A stretch of DNA of 64,000 nucleotides, from contig NZ_CATNVD010000018.1 in assembly GCF_951230155.1 (NCBI RefSeq), forward strand, positions 1 through 64,000, written 5' to 3'. The stretch comes from Parablautia sp. Marseille-Q6255 (GTDB lineage Bacteria; Bacillota; Clostridia; Lachnospirales; Lachnospiraceae). Shown here in pieces: positions 16,586 to 24,550 of this stretch (its first letter is position 1; every line of letters starts with the position of its first letter). The notes under the pieces are model-generated. The model was not told the origin of the DNA. It did no database searches and saw only the letters and a program-made list of their open reading frames with translations. Position numbers and translations under genes: made by a program.

Positions 16586-17539
16586 TTACTCCTGTTTATC
16601 CTGTTGTGCGGACTGCTCTGCTGCTTTCCAGTATCCCCTGTTCATGCTGCATTTGTATACGAGTTTTGGCGGAAGCCGCTTATAATTCTTTCCGAGCCGA
16701 TAGCCCGCATATTTTGCCGCACTTTGTACCAAAAGCTTTGGCAGCAGATAGGCCCTGGCATGCTTCACAAGATATCCGGCCGTCTGTTTTACCATACGGA
16801 TCCCCTCGCTCTCCGACTTTACACAGTCAAATACTTCGGGATGATCTGCCTGAGATACGCCGAGATCAAAATTCCTGTGAAACTGCTGTATGCTGCTGTA
16901 ATTGTGAGAATGGATGACCCTTGCCTGCGCGCAGTAGGCTACCGCTCTGCCGCTTTGGATCAGCCTCGCGGCAAAGATCATGTCTTCATTGAAAATCGTA
17001 TGGCGCACAAAGCCTCCCAGCTCCTCGTAAGCGCTCCTGCGGTACATCGCGCACACATTCGAGCAGAAATAGGTTTTGATCCCAAGCCCTGGCAGGTCGT
17101 CTGCCGTCTGAATCCGGCTGTCCGGTCCATAATTGAAGCTGCGCGTATATCGCTCGATCGCATTGCAGTCCCTGGCCGGAAGCTGTCTGGCATATGCTGC
17201 GCAGACATTCGGATCTGCAAACGGACGGCACAGCTCCAGCGTCAGCTGATCATCCGCCGGCACAGCATCCTGCGTCATAAACAGGATATACTCACCTGTC
17301 ATTTGCATCGCCGCCATATGTCTCGTGCCGCCATGATCAAATTCCTCTTTTGTGATGTGTATTACCTGCGCGTCACGGATACCCTCCATGCAGCTCTCAT
17401 CAAACAATTCTTCGTGCGTATTGACCAGCAGGATATGCTGCGGGCGAAGCTTCTGCGTTTCCAGGCGCCGGAGCAAAAGCCGCAGCTCCTTCCCCGGGCG
17501 ATACACCGGAATGACCACATCAATTCTGGTATCTGGCAT
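16586..17539 (-). CDS. Family 2 glycosyltransferase, rhamnosyltransferase-like
   Basis: A 317-aa GT-A fold glycosyltransferase. It begins IDVVIPVYRPGKELRLLLRRL (strand-loop for nucleotide sugar split by turns), has the FMTQDAVPADD stretch (the acidic metal-binding region) and EELGGFVRHTIFNED, as in rhamnosyltransferases of O-antigen and capsule clusters. Donor and acceptor are not certain. It lies between the LCP ligase and the ClpX-like gene in one operon with short gaps. No transmembrane segment is obvious, so it should act on the cytoplasmic face on a lipid-linked intermediate. Confidence 0.88.
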   Translation of the reverse strand: MPDTRIDVVIPVYRPGKELRLLLRRLETQKLRPQHILLVNTHEELFDESCMEGIRDAQVIHITKEEFDHGGTRHMAAMQMTGEYILFMTQDAVPADDQLTLELCRPFADPNVCAAYARQLPARDCNAIERYTRSFNYGPDSRIQTADDLPGLGIKTYFCSNVCAMYRRSAYEELGGFVRHTIFNEDMIFAARLIQSGRAVAYCAQARVIHSHNYSSIQQFHRNFDLGVSQADHPEVFDCVKSESEGIRMVKQTAGYLVKHARAYLLPKLLVQSAAKYAGYRLGKNYKRLPPKLVYKCSMNRGYWKAAEQSAQQDKQE

Positions 17540-17557
17540 AAATCCCTCCGATGCTGT

Positions 17558-18961
17558 TTACTGGATCCCTGTATCAGAAATAATCTTGTTGCTGATCTCC
17601 TGTACGGTCTGGGACGGTGTATAATTCTCCTCCCCGAAGAGGTAGCTGTGCAGCTGCGTCACATTCGCTGCGAGATTGACCGGCACGACACAGTCGCCGG
17701 CAGCGATATTTGCCGCCTGATGCTCAAACGGGAAGCCCGTCGTATCTGCGATCTTGTACTTCGCGATCCCGGACGCCAGAGAAATGATCTCTGTATTGCT
17801 AAGGCTCGTTGACACGTAATCCATCATGACATTGACCAGCGGGATCAGTCCTGTCACGCCCTTTTCCTGCGCTTTCTGGAAAATCTTCTCCAGCACGACC
17901 CTCTGGCGCTCCGTACGTTTATAATCCCAGCCTTCCGTATATCGGATACGGCAGTACGCCATCGCCTGGATACCTGTCACCGTCTGCAGGCCAGGAGCGT
18001 CGATCGTCGTGTACGGGACTCCCGTCACCTCAGAGGTCTCTACGAGATAGCCGTTGAGCCAGCCCCTCTCCTCCTCTGTAATATCCAGCTCGATGCCTCC
18101 AAGCAGGTCCACTGCCTTGATAATGGCATTGAAATCAACTGTTACAAAATCCTTGATATCAAGGTCCAGGTTTTTGTTCAGCATATTGACAGAGCGCTCC
18201 GCTCCTCCTCCGGAAAAGCACTCGGTCGCCTTGCGGTATTCTCCGTTTGTATTGTCCAGGTACGTATCGCGGTATACAGACACCAGCTTGATCTCACCGC
18301 TGCGCTGATTGATGCTCGCCACCATGATCGTATCGCTGTTGGTGCCTCCCTCCAGCTGCCCGGAACGGGAATCCACACCAAACAGTGCGATATTGCGGTA
18401 ACCCGATTTGACGATCCCGCTGTTTACCAGGACATCAGAAAGCTTTACACGATCCACGCGCCCAAGCTGCGCAAATGCAAAGATGCCAAGCGCCAGGATC
18501 AAAAGCAGCAGGATCTCTATGACAAGAAGCACCTTTCTGTGCTTCTTTTTTTTCTTTTTCTTCTTTGCCGGTCCCTGCGGATCCTGATAATATCCCTGCG
18601 GACCATTCTGCGGACCATAGCCGGGCTGTCCATAATATCCGCCCTGCGGCTGTCCATAGCCCCCCTGGCCCTGATATCCGCCCTGTGGCTGTCCGTAGCC
18701 TGCCTGACCCTGATATCCGCCCTGCGGCTGTCCGTAACCTGCCTGACCCTGATATCCGCCCTGCGGCTGTCCATAGCCTGCCTGACTCTGCGGTCTGCCC
18801 TGCGGCTGTCCGTAGCCTGCCTGACCCTGATATCCGCCCTGCGCTTCTCTGCGCCCTGTCTGGCCCTGATATCCATCCCGCTGTGTGCGGTCTGACTGCC
18901 GCATACGGCGTCCGCCGTCTCTGCCGGGCTGCTCATCCCTTACTCTTCGTTTTTCTGTCAT
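17558..18961 (-). CDS. LCP family polysaccharide ligase with Gly/Gln/Tyr repeats
   Basis: A 467-aa LytR-CpsA-Psr protein, the enzyme type that attaches lipid-linked polysaccharide to peptidoglycan outside the membrane. Residues 41-112 are a cytoplasmic low-complexity repeat of the 13-residue unit [14 protein letters not shown] run of eight Lys (133-140) follows, then one transmembrane helix (144-164). The LCP domain spans about 185-400, with conserved [18 protein letters not shown] and the Arg-rich [20 protein letters not shown] region. An ATG 6 codons upstream lacks a ribosome site; the ATG at 18961 follows GAAGGG. It probably finishes assembly of the polymer made by its operon. Confidence 0.9.
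   Translation of the reverse strand: MTEKRRVRDEQPGRDGGRRMRQSDRTQRDGYQGQTGRREAQGGYQGQAGYGQPQGRPQSQAGYGQPQGGYQGQAGYGQPQGGYQGQAGYGQPQGGYQGQGGYGQPQGGYYGQPGYGPQNGPQGYYQDPQGPAKKKKKKKKHRKVLLVIEILLLLILALGIFAFAQLGRVDRVKLSDVLVNSGIVKSGYRNIALFGVDSRSGQLEGGTNSDTIMVASINQRSGEIKLVSVYRDTYLDNTNGEYRKATECFSGGGAERSVNMLNKNLDLDIKDFVTVDFNAIIKAVDLLGGIELDITEEERGWLNGYLVETSEVTGVPYTTIDAPGLQTVTGIQAMAYCRIRYTEGWDYKRTERQRVVLEKIFQKAQEKGVTGLIPLVNVMMDYVSTSLSNTEIISLASGIAKYKIADTTGFPFEHQAANIAAGDCVVPVNLAANVTQLHSYLFGEENYTPSQTVQEISNKIISDTGIQ
18626..18841 (-). repeat. 39-bp tandem repeats within the LCP gene
   Basis: Five to six imperfect in-frame copies of a 39-bp unit encode [13 protein letters not shown]. Copies differ by few bases, so copy number could change by slippage or recombination. 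Confidence 0.85.
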
Positions 18962-18975
18962 GGCTTTCCCTTCTT

Positions 18976-20376
18976 TCAATATGCGTTCTTGTTTACAAAT
19001 CCCTTAAATACGGTCAGAAACAGGATCTTAATATCCAGTCCGATCGTCCAGTTTTCTATATAATACAGGTCATAATCGATCCTTTTCTTGATCGATGTAT
19101 TGCCGCGATAGCCGTTGACCTGCGCCCACCCGGTCATTCCCGGGCGTACCTGATGCTTCACCATATAGCGCGGTATTTCCTCACGGAATTTTTCTACAAA
19201 CTGAGGCCGTTCCGGGCGCGGTCCGATCAGGCTCATCTCTCCCTTGAGCACATTAAAGAGCTGCGGGAGTTCATCAATGCTTGTCCTGCGGATAAACTTT
19301 CCGATCCCTGTCACACGGGGATCATTCTTGGTCGTCCATCCCTCTTTTTCCTCCTGCTTCGATTGTACCTCCATGGACCGGAATTTATACATCTTAAACG
19401 GACGGTTGTGAAGTCCCACACGCTCCTGTGTAAAGATCAGCGGCCCCTTGGAGGTCAGCTTGATCAGGATCGCAGTCAGAAGCATCACCGGAGAAAAAAG
19501 TACGATGCAGATGCTTGCTCCCACCAGGTCGAACACCCGCTTTACCATCATATTGAAGGTATTCGTCAGCGGCACATGGCGGATATTCACAACGGGAAGT
19601 CCCAGCAGATCCTCCGTATACGGCTTGGTCGGTATGATCTTGCTGTAATCCGGAATAAACTTTGTATGCACGCCGGATTTCTCGCACATCGCCACAATGT
19701 GCTCCAGCTTGTCGTATTCGTTCAGACCCAGAGTGATCGCGATCTCATCCGGGTGGCTGTCCTCCAGAATATGAGAAAGGCTCTCCGTAAACCCGAGCAC
19801 CTCGATATTTTTGTAAAGCGTCCCCGCAACGACATTATCATCCAAAATCCCCAGGATCTTGTAGCCCCACTGCGGATTCTGTACGATACGGTCAATATAC
19901 TCCTCCGCCGCGCGGCTGTAGCCGACAAGGATCACATATTTCTGATTCAGGCCGATCCTGCGCGCATTCATCAATACCATCCGCACGACATTGCGCTCGA
20001 TAACAGTCAGCGTCACATTAAGGGCAAGGAATACACCCAAAACGATACGGGAAACATCGCCCTGCTTAAACCAGAACAGCGCCGCCATCAGTGTAAGGCC
20101 GCAGATCGTATTTGCCTTGAGGATATTTCCTCCCTCCAGCCGCCTGCCCTGTATGCGCTTTGGCGCGTACAGATTGCATGCATAGTACAAAAGCAAAAGG
20201 AATGGCACCACCATCAGAAGCACCATCAGGTATACCTCCGCCGGAAGTACCCCGACCTCATCTCTGTCTACAGAGCGTATCATGATATACCATGCGATCA
20301 GGTATGATATCACAATAACCAGCCCGTCTAAGACTACCTGAAGACGATTAAAATATTTTTGATTATCTCTGATCAA
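18976..20376 (-). CDS. Initiating sugar-phosphate transferase (WcaJ/CpsE type)
   Basis: A 466-aa polyprenyl-phosphate hexose-1-phosphate transferase that starts repeat-unit synthesis by putting the first sugar on undecaprenyl phosphate. Four N-terminal transmembrane helices (to about 115) and a CoA-binding-like domain ([15 protein letters not shown]) precede the catalytic C-terminal domain. That domain holds [58 protein letters not shown] and [13 protein letters not shown], all family hallmarks. It follows the GT2 genes and overlaps the upstream in-frame extension of the LCP gene. Identity is firm; the sugar is unknown. Confidence 0.93.
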   Translation of the reverse strand: MIRDNQKYFNRLQVVLDGLVIVISYLIAWYIMIRSVDRDEVGVLPAEVYLMVLLMVVPFLLLLYYACNLYAPKRIQGRRLEGGNILKANTICGLTLMAALFWFKQGDVSRIVLGVFLALNVTLTVIERNVVRMVLMNARRIGLNQKYVILVGYSRAAEEYIDRIVQNPQWGYKILGILDDNVVAGTLYKNIEVLGFTESLSHILEDSHPDEIAITLGLNEYDKLEHIVAMCEKSGVHTKFIPDYSKIIPTKPYTEDLLGLPVVNIRHVPLTNTFNMMVKRVFDLVGASICIVLFSPVMLLTAILIKLTSKGPLIFTQERVGLHNRPFKMYKFRSMEVQSKQEEKEGWTTKNDPRVTGIGKFIRRTSIDELPQLFNVLKGEMSLIGPRPERPQFVEKFREEIPRYMVKHQVRPGMTGWAQVNGYRGNTSIKKRIDYDLYYIENWTIGLDIKILFLTVFKGFVNKNAY

Positions 20377-20404
20377 TATCTGTCCCCCCTGTACTCTCCC
20401 GAAC

Positions 20405-21361
20405 TCAGATACCCGCCAGACGGCGGACGATATTTATCCAAAGCTCACACTGTATTCTCAGATAATGGGGCAGATTCCTGCTCCGAAACGGTACCTTTTT
20501 GCTGTGTTCGCAAAGCCTGATCCCTTTGCCAAGCCCTGTCACGTACTCCCGGAAATACCCCTTCCGGGCAAAAAACACCGTCTTTATCAAAAATCCTGCT
20601 GCCAGAAACGGCAGGTTGAGCAGGATCTGCAGCCACGGCATGTTCTTGTATACAAGGTAAATACTGTTGCGCGAGGAATGCCGGATCTTAAATTCATTAT
20701 AGATCGAACCGCTTGTCGCGCTCCCCACGTGATGCACCACAGCCTCCGGGATGTAGTAGTTGTGATAGCCCGCGATCTTTGCCCGGTACGCAATATCCAC
20801 ATCCTCCAGATACGCAAAATGCGCTTCATCAAACAGGCCGATCTCATCAAACACAGACCGGCGGTAGATCGCCGCCCCGGCACACGCAGAAAAAATCTCC
20901 CGGCGTTTCAGATAATGACGCACCGGCCGGTCCTTGCCGTACGCATACGCCCAGCCGAGCGCACAGTAGTAATCTCCCGCGTTGTCGATCAGTCCTGCAT
21001 CCTGCATCTTTACCATCCGGGATGCACAGGAAAAACAGTCCGGGTGCTCCTCCATCGCAGCGATCAGCTCAGAGACAAACTCCGGCTCACAGACTGTATC
21101 ATTATTTAAAAGGATCACATACGGCGTATCGGCTCTTCGTATCCCCTCATTGACCGCCCCGCAAAATCCCCGGTTCTGTGCAAAACAGACAAGCTCGACC
21201 TCCGGATAATGCGATTCCACCAGACGGACACTGTCATCCTCAGAGCCGTTGTCGATCAGCAGTACCTTAAAATCATGTCTGCTCTGCTCCCGCAGAGAAT
21301 CAAGACAGCCTTTTAAATATTTGATTCCGTTATAATTCGGTATCACGACCGTTGCTTCCAT
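20405..21361 (-). CDS. Family 2 glycosyltransferase (WbbL-like)
   Basis: A 318-aa GT2 enzyme. TVVIPNYNGIKYLKGCLDSL is the donor-binding start, ILLNNDTV carries the DxD-like metal site, and FDEAHFAYLEDVDIAYRAK is the acceptor-side acidic motif typical of WbbL/RfbF rhamnosyltransferases. A hydrophobic stretch near residue 245 may touch the membrane. The start follows GAGGA. The gene is 12 bases from the preceding glycosyltransferase stop and 28 from the next gene, so it is co-transcribed. Confidence 0.88.
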   Translation of the reverse strand: MEATVVIPNYNGIKYLKGCLDSLREQSRHDFKVLLIDNGSEDDSVRLVESHYPEVELVCFAQNRGFCGAVNEGIRRADTPYVILLNNDTVCEPEFVSELIAAMEEHPDCFSCASRMVKMQDAGLIDNAGDYYCALGWAYAYGKDRPVRHYLKRREIFSACAGAAIYRRSVFDEIGLFDEAHFAYLEDVDIAYRAKIAGYHNYYIPEAVVHHVGSATSGSIYNEFKIRHSSRNSIYLVYKNMPWLQILLNLPFLAAGFLIKTVFFARKGYFREYVTGLGKGIRLCEHSKKVPFRSRNLPHYLRIQCELWINIVRRLAGI

Positions 21362-21373
21362 AACGCGTCCTCT

Positions 21374-23176
21374 TTATCGTTTTTTCAGGGAGTAATCGCA
21401 CGTTTTCAGAGAGAAATTCGGATTGTAGTAAGGATCCCCCTCCTGCAAAAACTGCTTCCAGCGCTCCTGCATAAAATTAATTTCGGATTGAAAGCGCTGC
21501 TGTTTTTCGGGAGTATCTTCATATCCGCGGCTCTTGGATTCATAGTGGTACAGCTCCACATTCGGCTCGTATACCACCAGATACCCCTGCTCCCTTACTC
21601 TCAGGCAAAAATCAATATCGTTGAAGGCGACGGCAAGCTTCTCATCAAATCCGCCGACTGCCTCCCATGCGCGCCGGTCCACCATCATACAGGCCGCTGT
21701 CACAGCGCTTAAATCCTGCTGCAGGATCGCCTTTCGCAGATAACCGCTGCGCTCCCTGGGCATGCCGACAAACAGCGCTCCCGCCACGCCTCCGATACCG
21801 ACGATCACCCCCGCATGCTGTATGGTATTGTCCGGATAGTAAAGCCTTGCCCCGACAATACCGACTTTGCGCCGCTGGCACTGCCCGATCATGCGCTCCA
21901 GCCAGTCCGGCGTGATCACCGTAATGTCGTTGTTCAGGCACAGAAGGTATTCGCCTCCGGCAAATGTACTGCCGAAATTGTTGAGCGCAGAATAATTAAA
22001 GCCTTCCTTCCAGTAAACGACACGCACACGGTCTTTCCCGTCAATTTCTTTATAATAATCAAACGTTTCTTTTTCCGTACTGTTATTTTCGATAATGATG
22101 ATCTCATAATTGCGGTACGTTGACTTCTCTTTTATCGAGGTCAGACACGCCCTCAGGGTATCCCTTTCATCCTTATTCGGTATCAGGATCGAGACGAGCG
22201 GTTCTCCCTCCACCCGGTACTTTACACGGTAAAATCCCGGAAACTTCGTATCTGTCACCTCTGCCTCTTCTCCGCAGCGTCTGATATGATCTGCCACTGC
22301 GCGCTTTCCCGCATCAAAGGCGTACGCTTTGCTGAGCGGATTGTCCGCCGTAGAAGCCTCGTGCACCCGCCAGTGATACAGCACCTTCGGCACGTGCGCG
22401 ATCCGCTGTGTCAGCTCTGTACACCGCAGAATGAAATCATGGTCCTGCGCCCCGTCATACTCCTGCCGCAGCCCTCCGACCTCAGCAAGCAGCGCTCTTC
22501 GCACAACCAGAAGATGGCAGATGTAATTGTTTGCCCGCAGCAGATCCAGATTAAAATCCGGCTTAAAATTCGGCTGATACCGTTCCTTTGAAGCGCCTTT
22601 TATCTTATCCTCGTCTGTATAGATCACATCCGCATCCTGCTCTCTTGCCGCCAGCGCCACTTCAAAAAGCGCGTTTTCGCACAGCAGGTCATCGTGATCG
22701 AACAAAGCGATATACTCGCCCTTTGCCATAGCGAACGCTTCGTTTGTATTGCCGGATATGCCGAGATTCTTTTCCAGTCTTTTATAACGGATCCTCCGGT
22801 CTGACAGATACTCTCCGATCACAGACTGCGTCACGGATACATCCGGGCTTCCGTCTGCGATACACAGCTCCCAGTGCGGATACGTCTGCGCAGTGACAGA
22901 CTCGATCATCTCCCGCAAGAACTGCTCCGGAGTCGCAAACACCGGGACAACGACACTGATAAGAGGCGGGTTCTCCCACTCCTTCTCCGTCTGCAGCGCC
23001 CGCTCCTGCGGCGTGAGCACATCCTTTTTGCACCAGTCGGCGTAATCCGTCTCGACCTCTTCAAAGCGCTCCGACAGACGGACCTGAAACTCCTTGAGCC
23101 CATACTGGCGCAGATACGCAAGCCCCTTTTTTACGGTATAGACATTCAGGCTTTTTACAACCTTCTTTACATCCAT
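21374..23176 (-). CDS. Two-domain family 2 glycosyltransferase
   Basis: A 600-aa protein with two GT-A domains in tandem. The first is about residues 70-300 (ISVVVPVFATPEQFLREMI, DHDDLLCENALFE). The second is about 325-560 (VSILIPNKDERDTLRACL, LCLNNDITVI, FNDIDFCLRVREQGY). Each has an acidic metal-binding motif, so two linkages could be made by one protein, as in rhamnan or O-antigen polymer synthases. The N-terminal 65 residues are helical. It belongs to the polysaccharide operon, directly after the aminotransferase gene. Confidence 0.88.
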   Translation of the reverse strand: MDVKKVVKSLNVYTVKKGLAYLRQYGLKEFQVRLSERFEEVETDYADWCKKDVLTPQERALQTEKEWENPPLISVVVPVFATPEQFLREMIESVTAQTYPHWELCIADGSPDVSVTQSVIGEYLSDRRIRYKRLEKNLGISGNTNEAFAMAKGEYIALFDHDDLLCENALFEVALAAREQDADVIYTDEDKIKGASKERYQPNFKPDFNLDLLRANNYICHLLVVRRALLAEVGGLRQEYDGAQDHDFILRCTELTQRIAHVPKVLYHWRVHEASTADNPLSKAYAFDAGKRAVADHIRRCGEEAEVTDTKFPGFYRVKYRVEGEPLVSILIPNKDERDTLRACLTSIKEKSTYRNYEIIIIENNSTEKETFDYYKEIDGKDRVRVVYWKEGFNYSALNNFGSTFAGGEYLLCLNNDITVITPDWLERMIGQCQRRKVGIVGARLYYPDNTIQHAGVIVGIGGVAGALFVGMPRERSGYLRKAILQQDLSAVTAACMMVDRRAWEAVGGFDEKLAVAFNDIDFCLRVREQGYLVVYEPNVELYHYESKSRGYEDTPEKQQRFQSEINFMQERWKQFLQEGDPYYNPNFSLKTCDYSLKKR

Positions 23177-23212
23177 GCTTTTCCTCCATGCTGCTTCCAG
23201 AATACGATACGC

Positions 23213-24343
23213 CTACTGTCGGAAGAAGCTGTGTATCTCCTCCACCACACGCGCCCGGTCTTCCGGTCTGAGACCATAATACATCGGCAGCCGCAAAAGC
23301 CGCTCGCTCTCCTTTGTCGTGAAGCGGTCCTCTCCGTGGAAACGCCCGAACCGCTGTCCGGCCGGAGCCGAGTGGAGAGGCACATAGTGGAACACCGTGC
23401 TGATGCCACGTTCCTTCAGATACCGGATCAGAGCTGCGCGCGTCGGCTCATCTGCAAGCTTAATATAATACATATGGGCATTGTGCGCTGCGTAATCCGG
23501 CACGAACGGCTGCTCGATACAGCCCTGATCCGCCAGATCTTTAAGCTCCTTATGATAAAACTCGTACGTCTCCATGCGGTCTGCATCGATCGCGTCAGCC
23601 AGCTCCAGCTGCGCCCACAGATATGCCGCATTGAGGTCGCTGGGCAGATAGGAAGAACCATAATTTACCCAGGTGTATTTGTCAATCTGTCCCCGGAAAA
23701 ACTTGCTCCGGTTTGTCCCCTTCTCCCGCAGGATCTCAGCAGCTTCCTTGCTCTCATCGCTCTGGAATACGAGCGCGCCGCCCTCTCCCATAGAGAAGTT
23801 CTTTGTCTCGTGAAAGCTGTAACAGCCAAAATCGCCGATCGTGCCAAGCGCTCTGCCTTTATAGTATGCGTCTACGCCCTGCGCCGCATCCTCCACGACC
23901 TGCAGATGATGTCTGCGCGCAATATCCATGATCGTATCCATCTCGCACGCTACTCCTGCATAGTGTACCGGGAGGATCGCCCGCGTCCGGTCCGTGATGG
24001 CGTCTTCGATCAGCGTTTCGTCTATGTTCATCGTGCGCGGGTCAATATCAACAAACACGAGCGTGGCGCCGCGCTGTACAAATGCGTCTGCAGTCGAGCA
24101 AAAGGTATAGGACGGGAGGATCACCTCGTCGCCCTCCTTCACTCCTGCCAGATGCGCCGCCATCTCAAGCGCATGTGTGCACGAAGTGGTCAAAAGCACA
24201 TGCTTCACCTGAAAGCGCTGTGCCATCCAGTCCGAACAGTATCTCGTAAACTTGCCGTCTCCGCTTATCTTGCGCGATGCAACGGCCTCCTGCATATATT
24301 CAAATTCCTTGCCTGTAAATGGCGGTACATTAAAACCAATCAT
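23213..24343 (-). CDS. wecE: dTDP-4-amino-4,6-dideoxygalactose transaminase
   Basis: A 376-aa PLP enzyme of the DegT/DnrJ/EryC1 family, WecE/RffA branch. It transfers an amino group from glutamate to dTDP-4-keto-6-deoxyglucose, giving dTDP-Fuc4N. The Lys that holds PLP is in SFHETKNFSMGEGG. GFNVPPFTGKEFEYM, TSCTHALEMAA and VVEDAAQGVDA are typical of WecE. The frame is open 17 codons upstream, but the ATG at 24343 has AAGGA before it. It is the first gene of the polysaccharide operon and implies an amino-deoxy sugar in the polymer. The rml or rff genes that supply its substrate are not in the window. Confidence 0.88.
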   Translation of the reverse strand: MIGFNVPPFTGKEFEYMQEAVASRKISGDGKFTRYCSDWMAQRFQVKHVLLTTSCTHALEMAAHLAGVKEGDEVILPSYTFCSTADAFVQRGATLVFVDIDPRTMNIDETLIEDAITDRTRAILPVHYAGVACEMDTIMDIARRHHLQVVEDAAQGVDAYYKGRALGTIGDFGCYSFHETKNFSMGEGGALVFQSDESKEAAEILREKGTNRSKFFRGQIDKYTWVNYGSSYLPSDLNAAYLWAQLELADAIDADRMETYEFYHKELKDLADQGCIEQPFVPDYAAHNAHMYYIKLADEPTRAALIRYLKERGISTVFHYVPLHSAPAGQRFGRFHGEDRFTTKESERLLRLPMYYGLRPEDRARVVEEIHSFFRQ

Positions 24344-24447
24344 GATTTTCCTTCTCTCTGCAATAACGCAAGGCTCCAGGCACAATCTCCCCAAAAAACT
24401 GTACCTCGAACCGCCTCCTGCTTTTCTGTATTCAACTGATACCTACA

Positions 24448-24476
24448 ATAATATTAAAATAACGCTTTTCTGTCAA
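24448..24476 (-). promoter_or_regulatory. Promoter of the polysaccharide operon
   Basis: On the minus strand TTGACA and TATTAT are separated by 17 nt, about 105 bases before the aminotransferase start. An inverted repeat GTTAAAAT/ATTTTAAC (24505-24533) lies between it and yfhO. Confidence 0.7.
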
Positions 24477-24550
24477 GTCTGCCTTTTCAATCTAAGTAGC
24501 CCATGTTAAAATAAGCTTGCTTTAAATTTTAACAAAAGAAAGGTATCGCT

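Noticed and set aside
18626-18841. Possible CRISPR or intergenic repeat
   Set aside because: The 39-bp units are in frame inside the LCP gene and encode a regular peptide repeat.
18565-20307. Long open frame (580 codons) on the plus strand
   Set aside because: It is antisense to the LCP and sugar transferase genes, which have clear motifs and ribosome sites. It lacks both.
22874-24439. Long open frame (521 codons) on the plus strand
   Set aside because: It is antisense to the aminotransferase and two-domain glycosyltransferase, and has no start signal.
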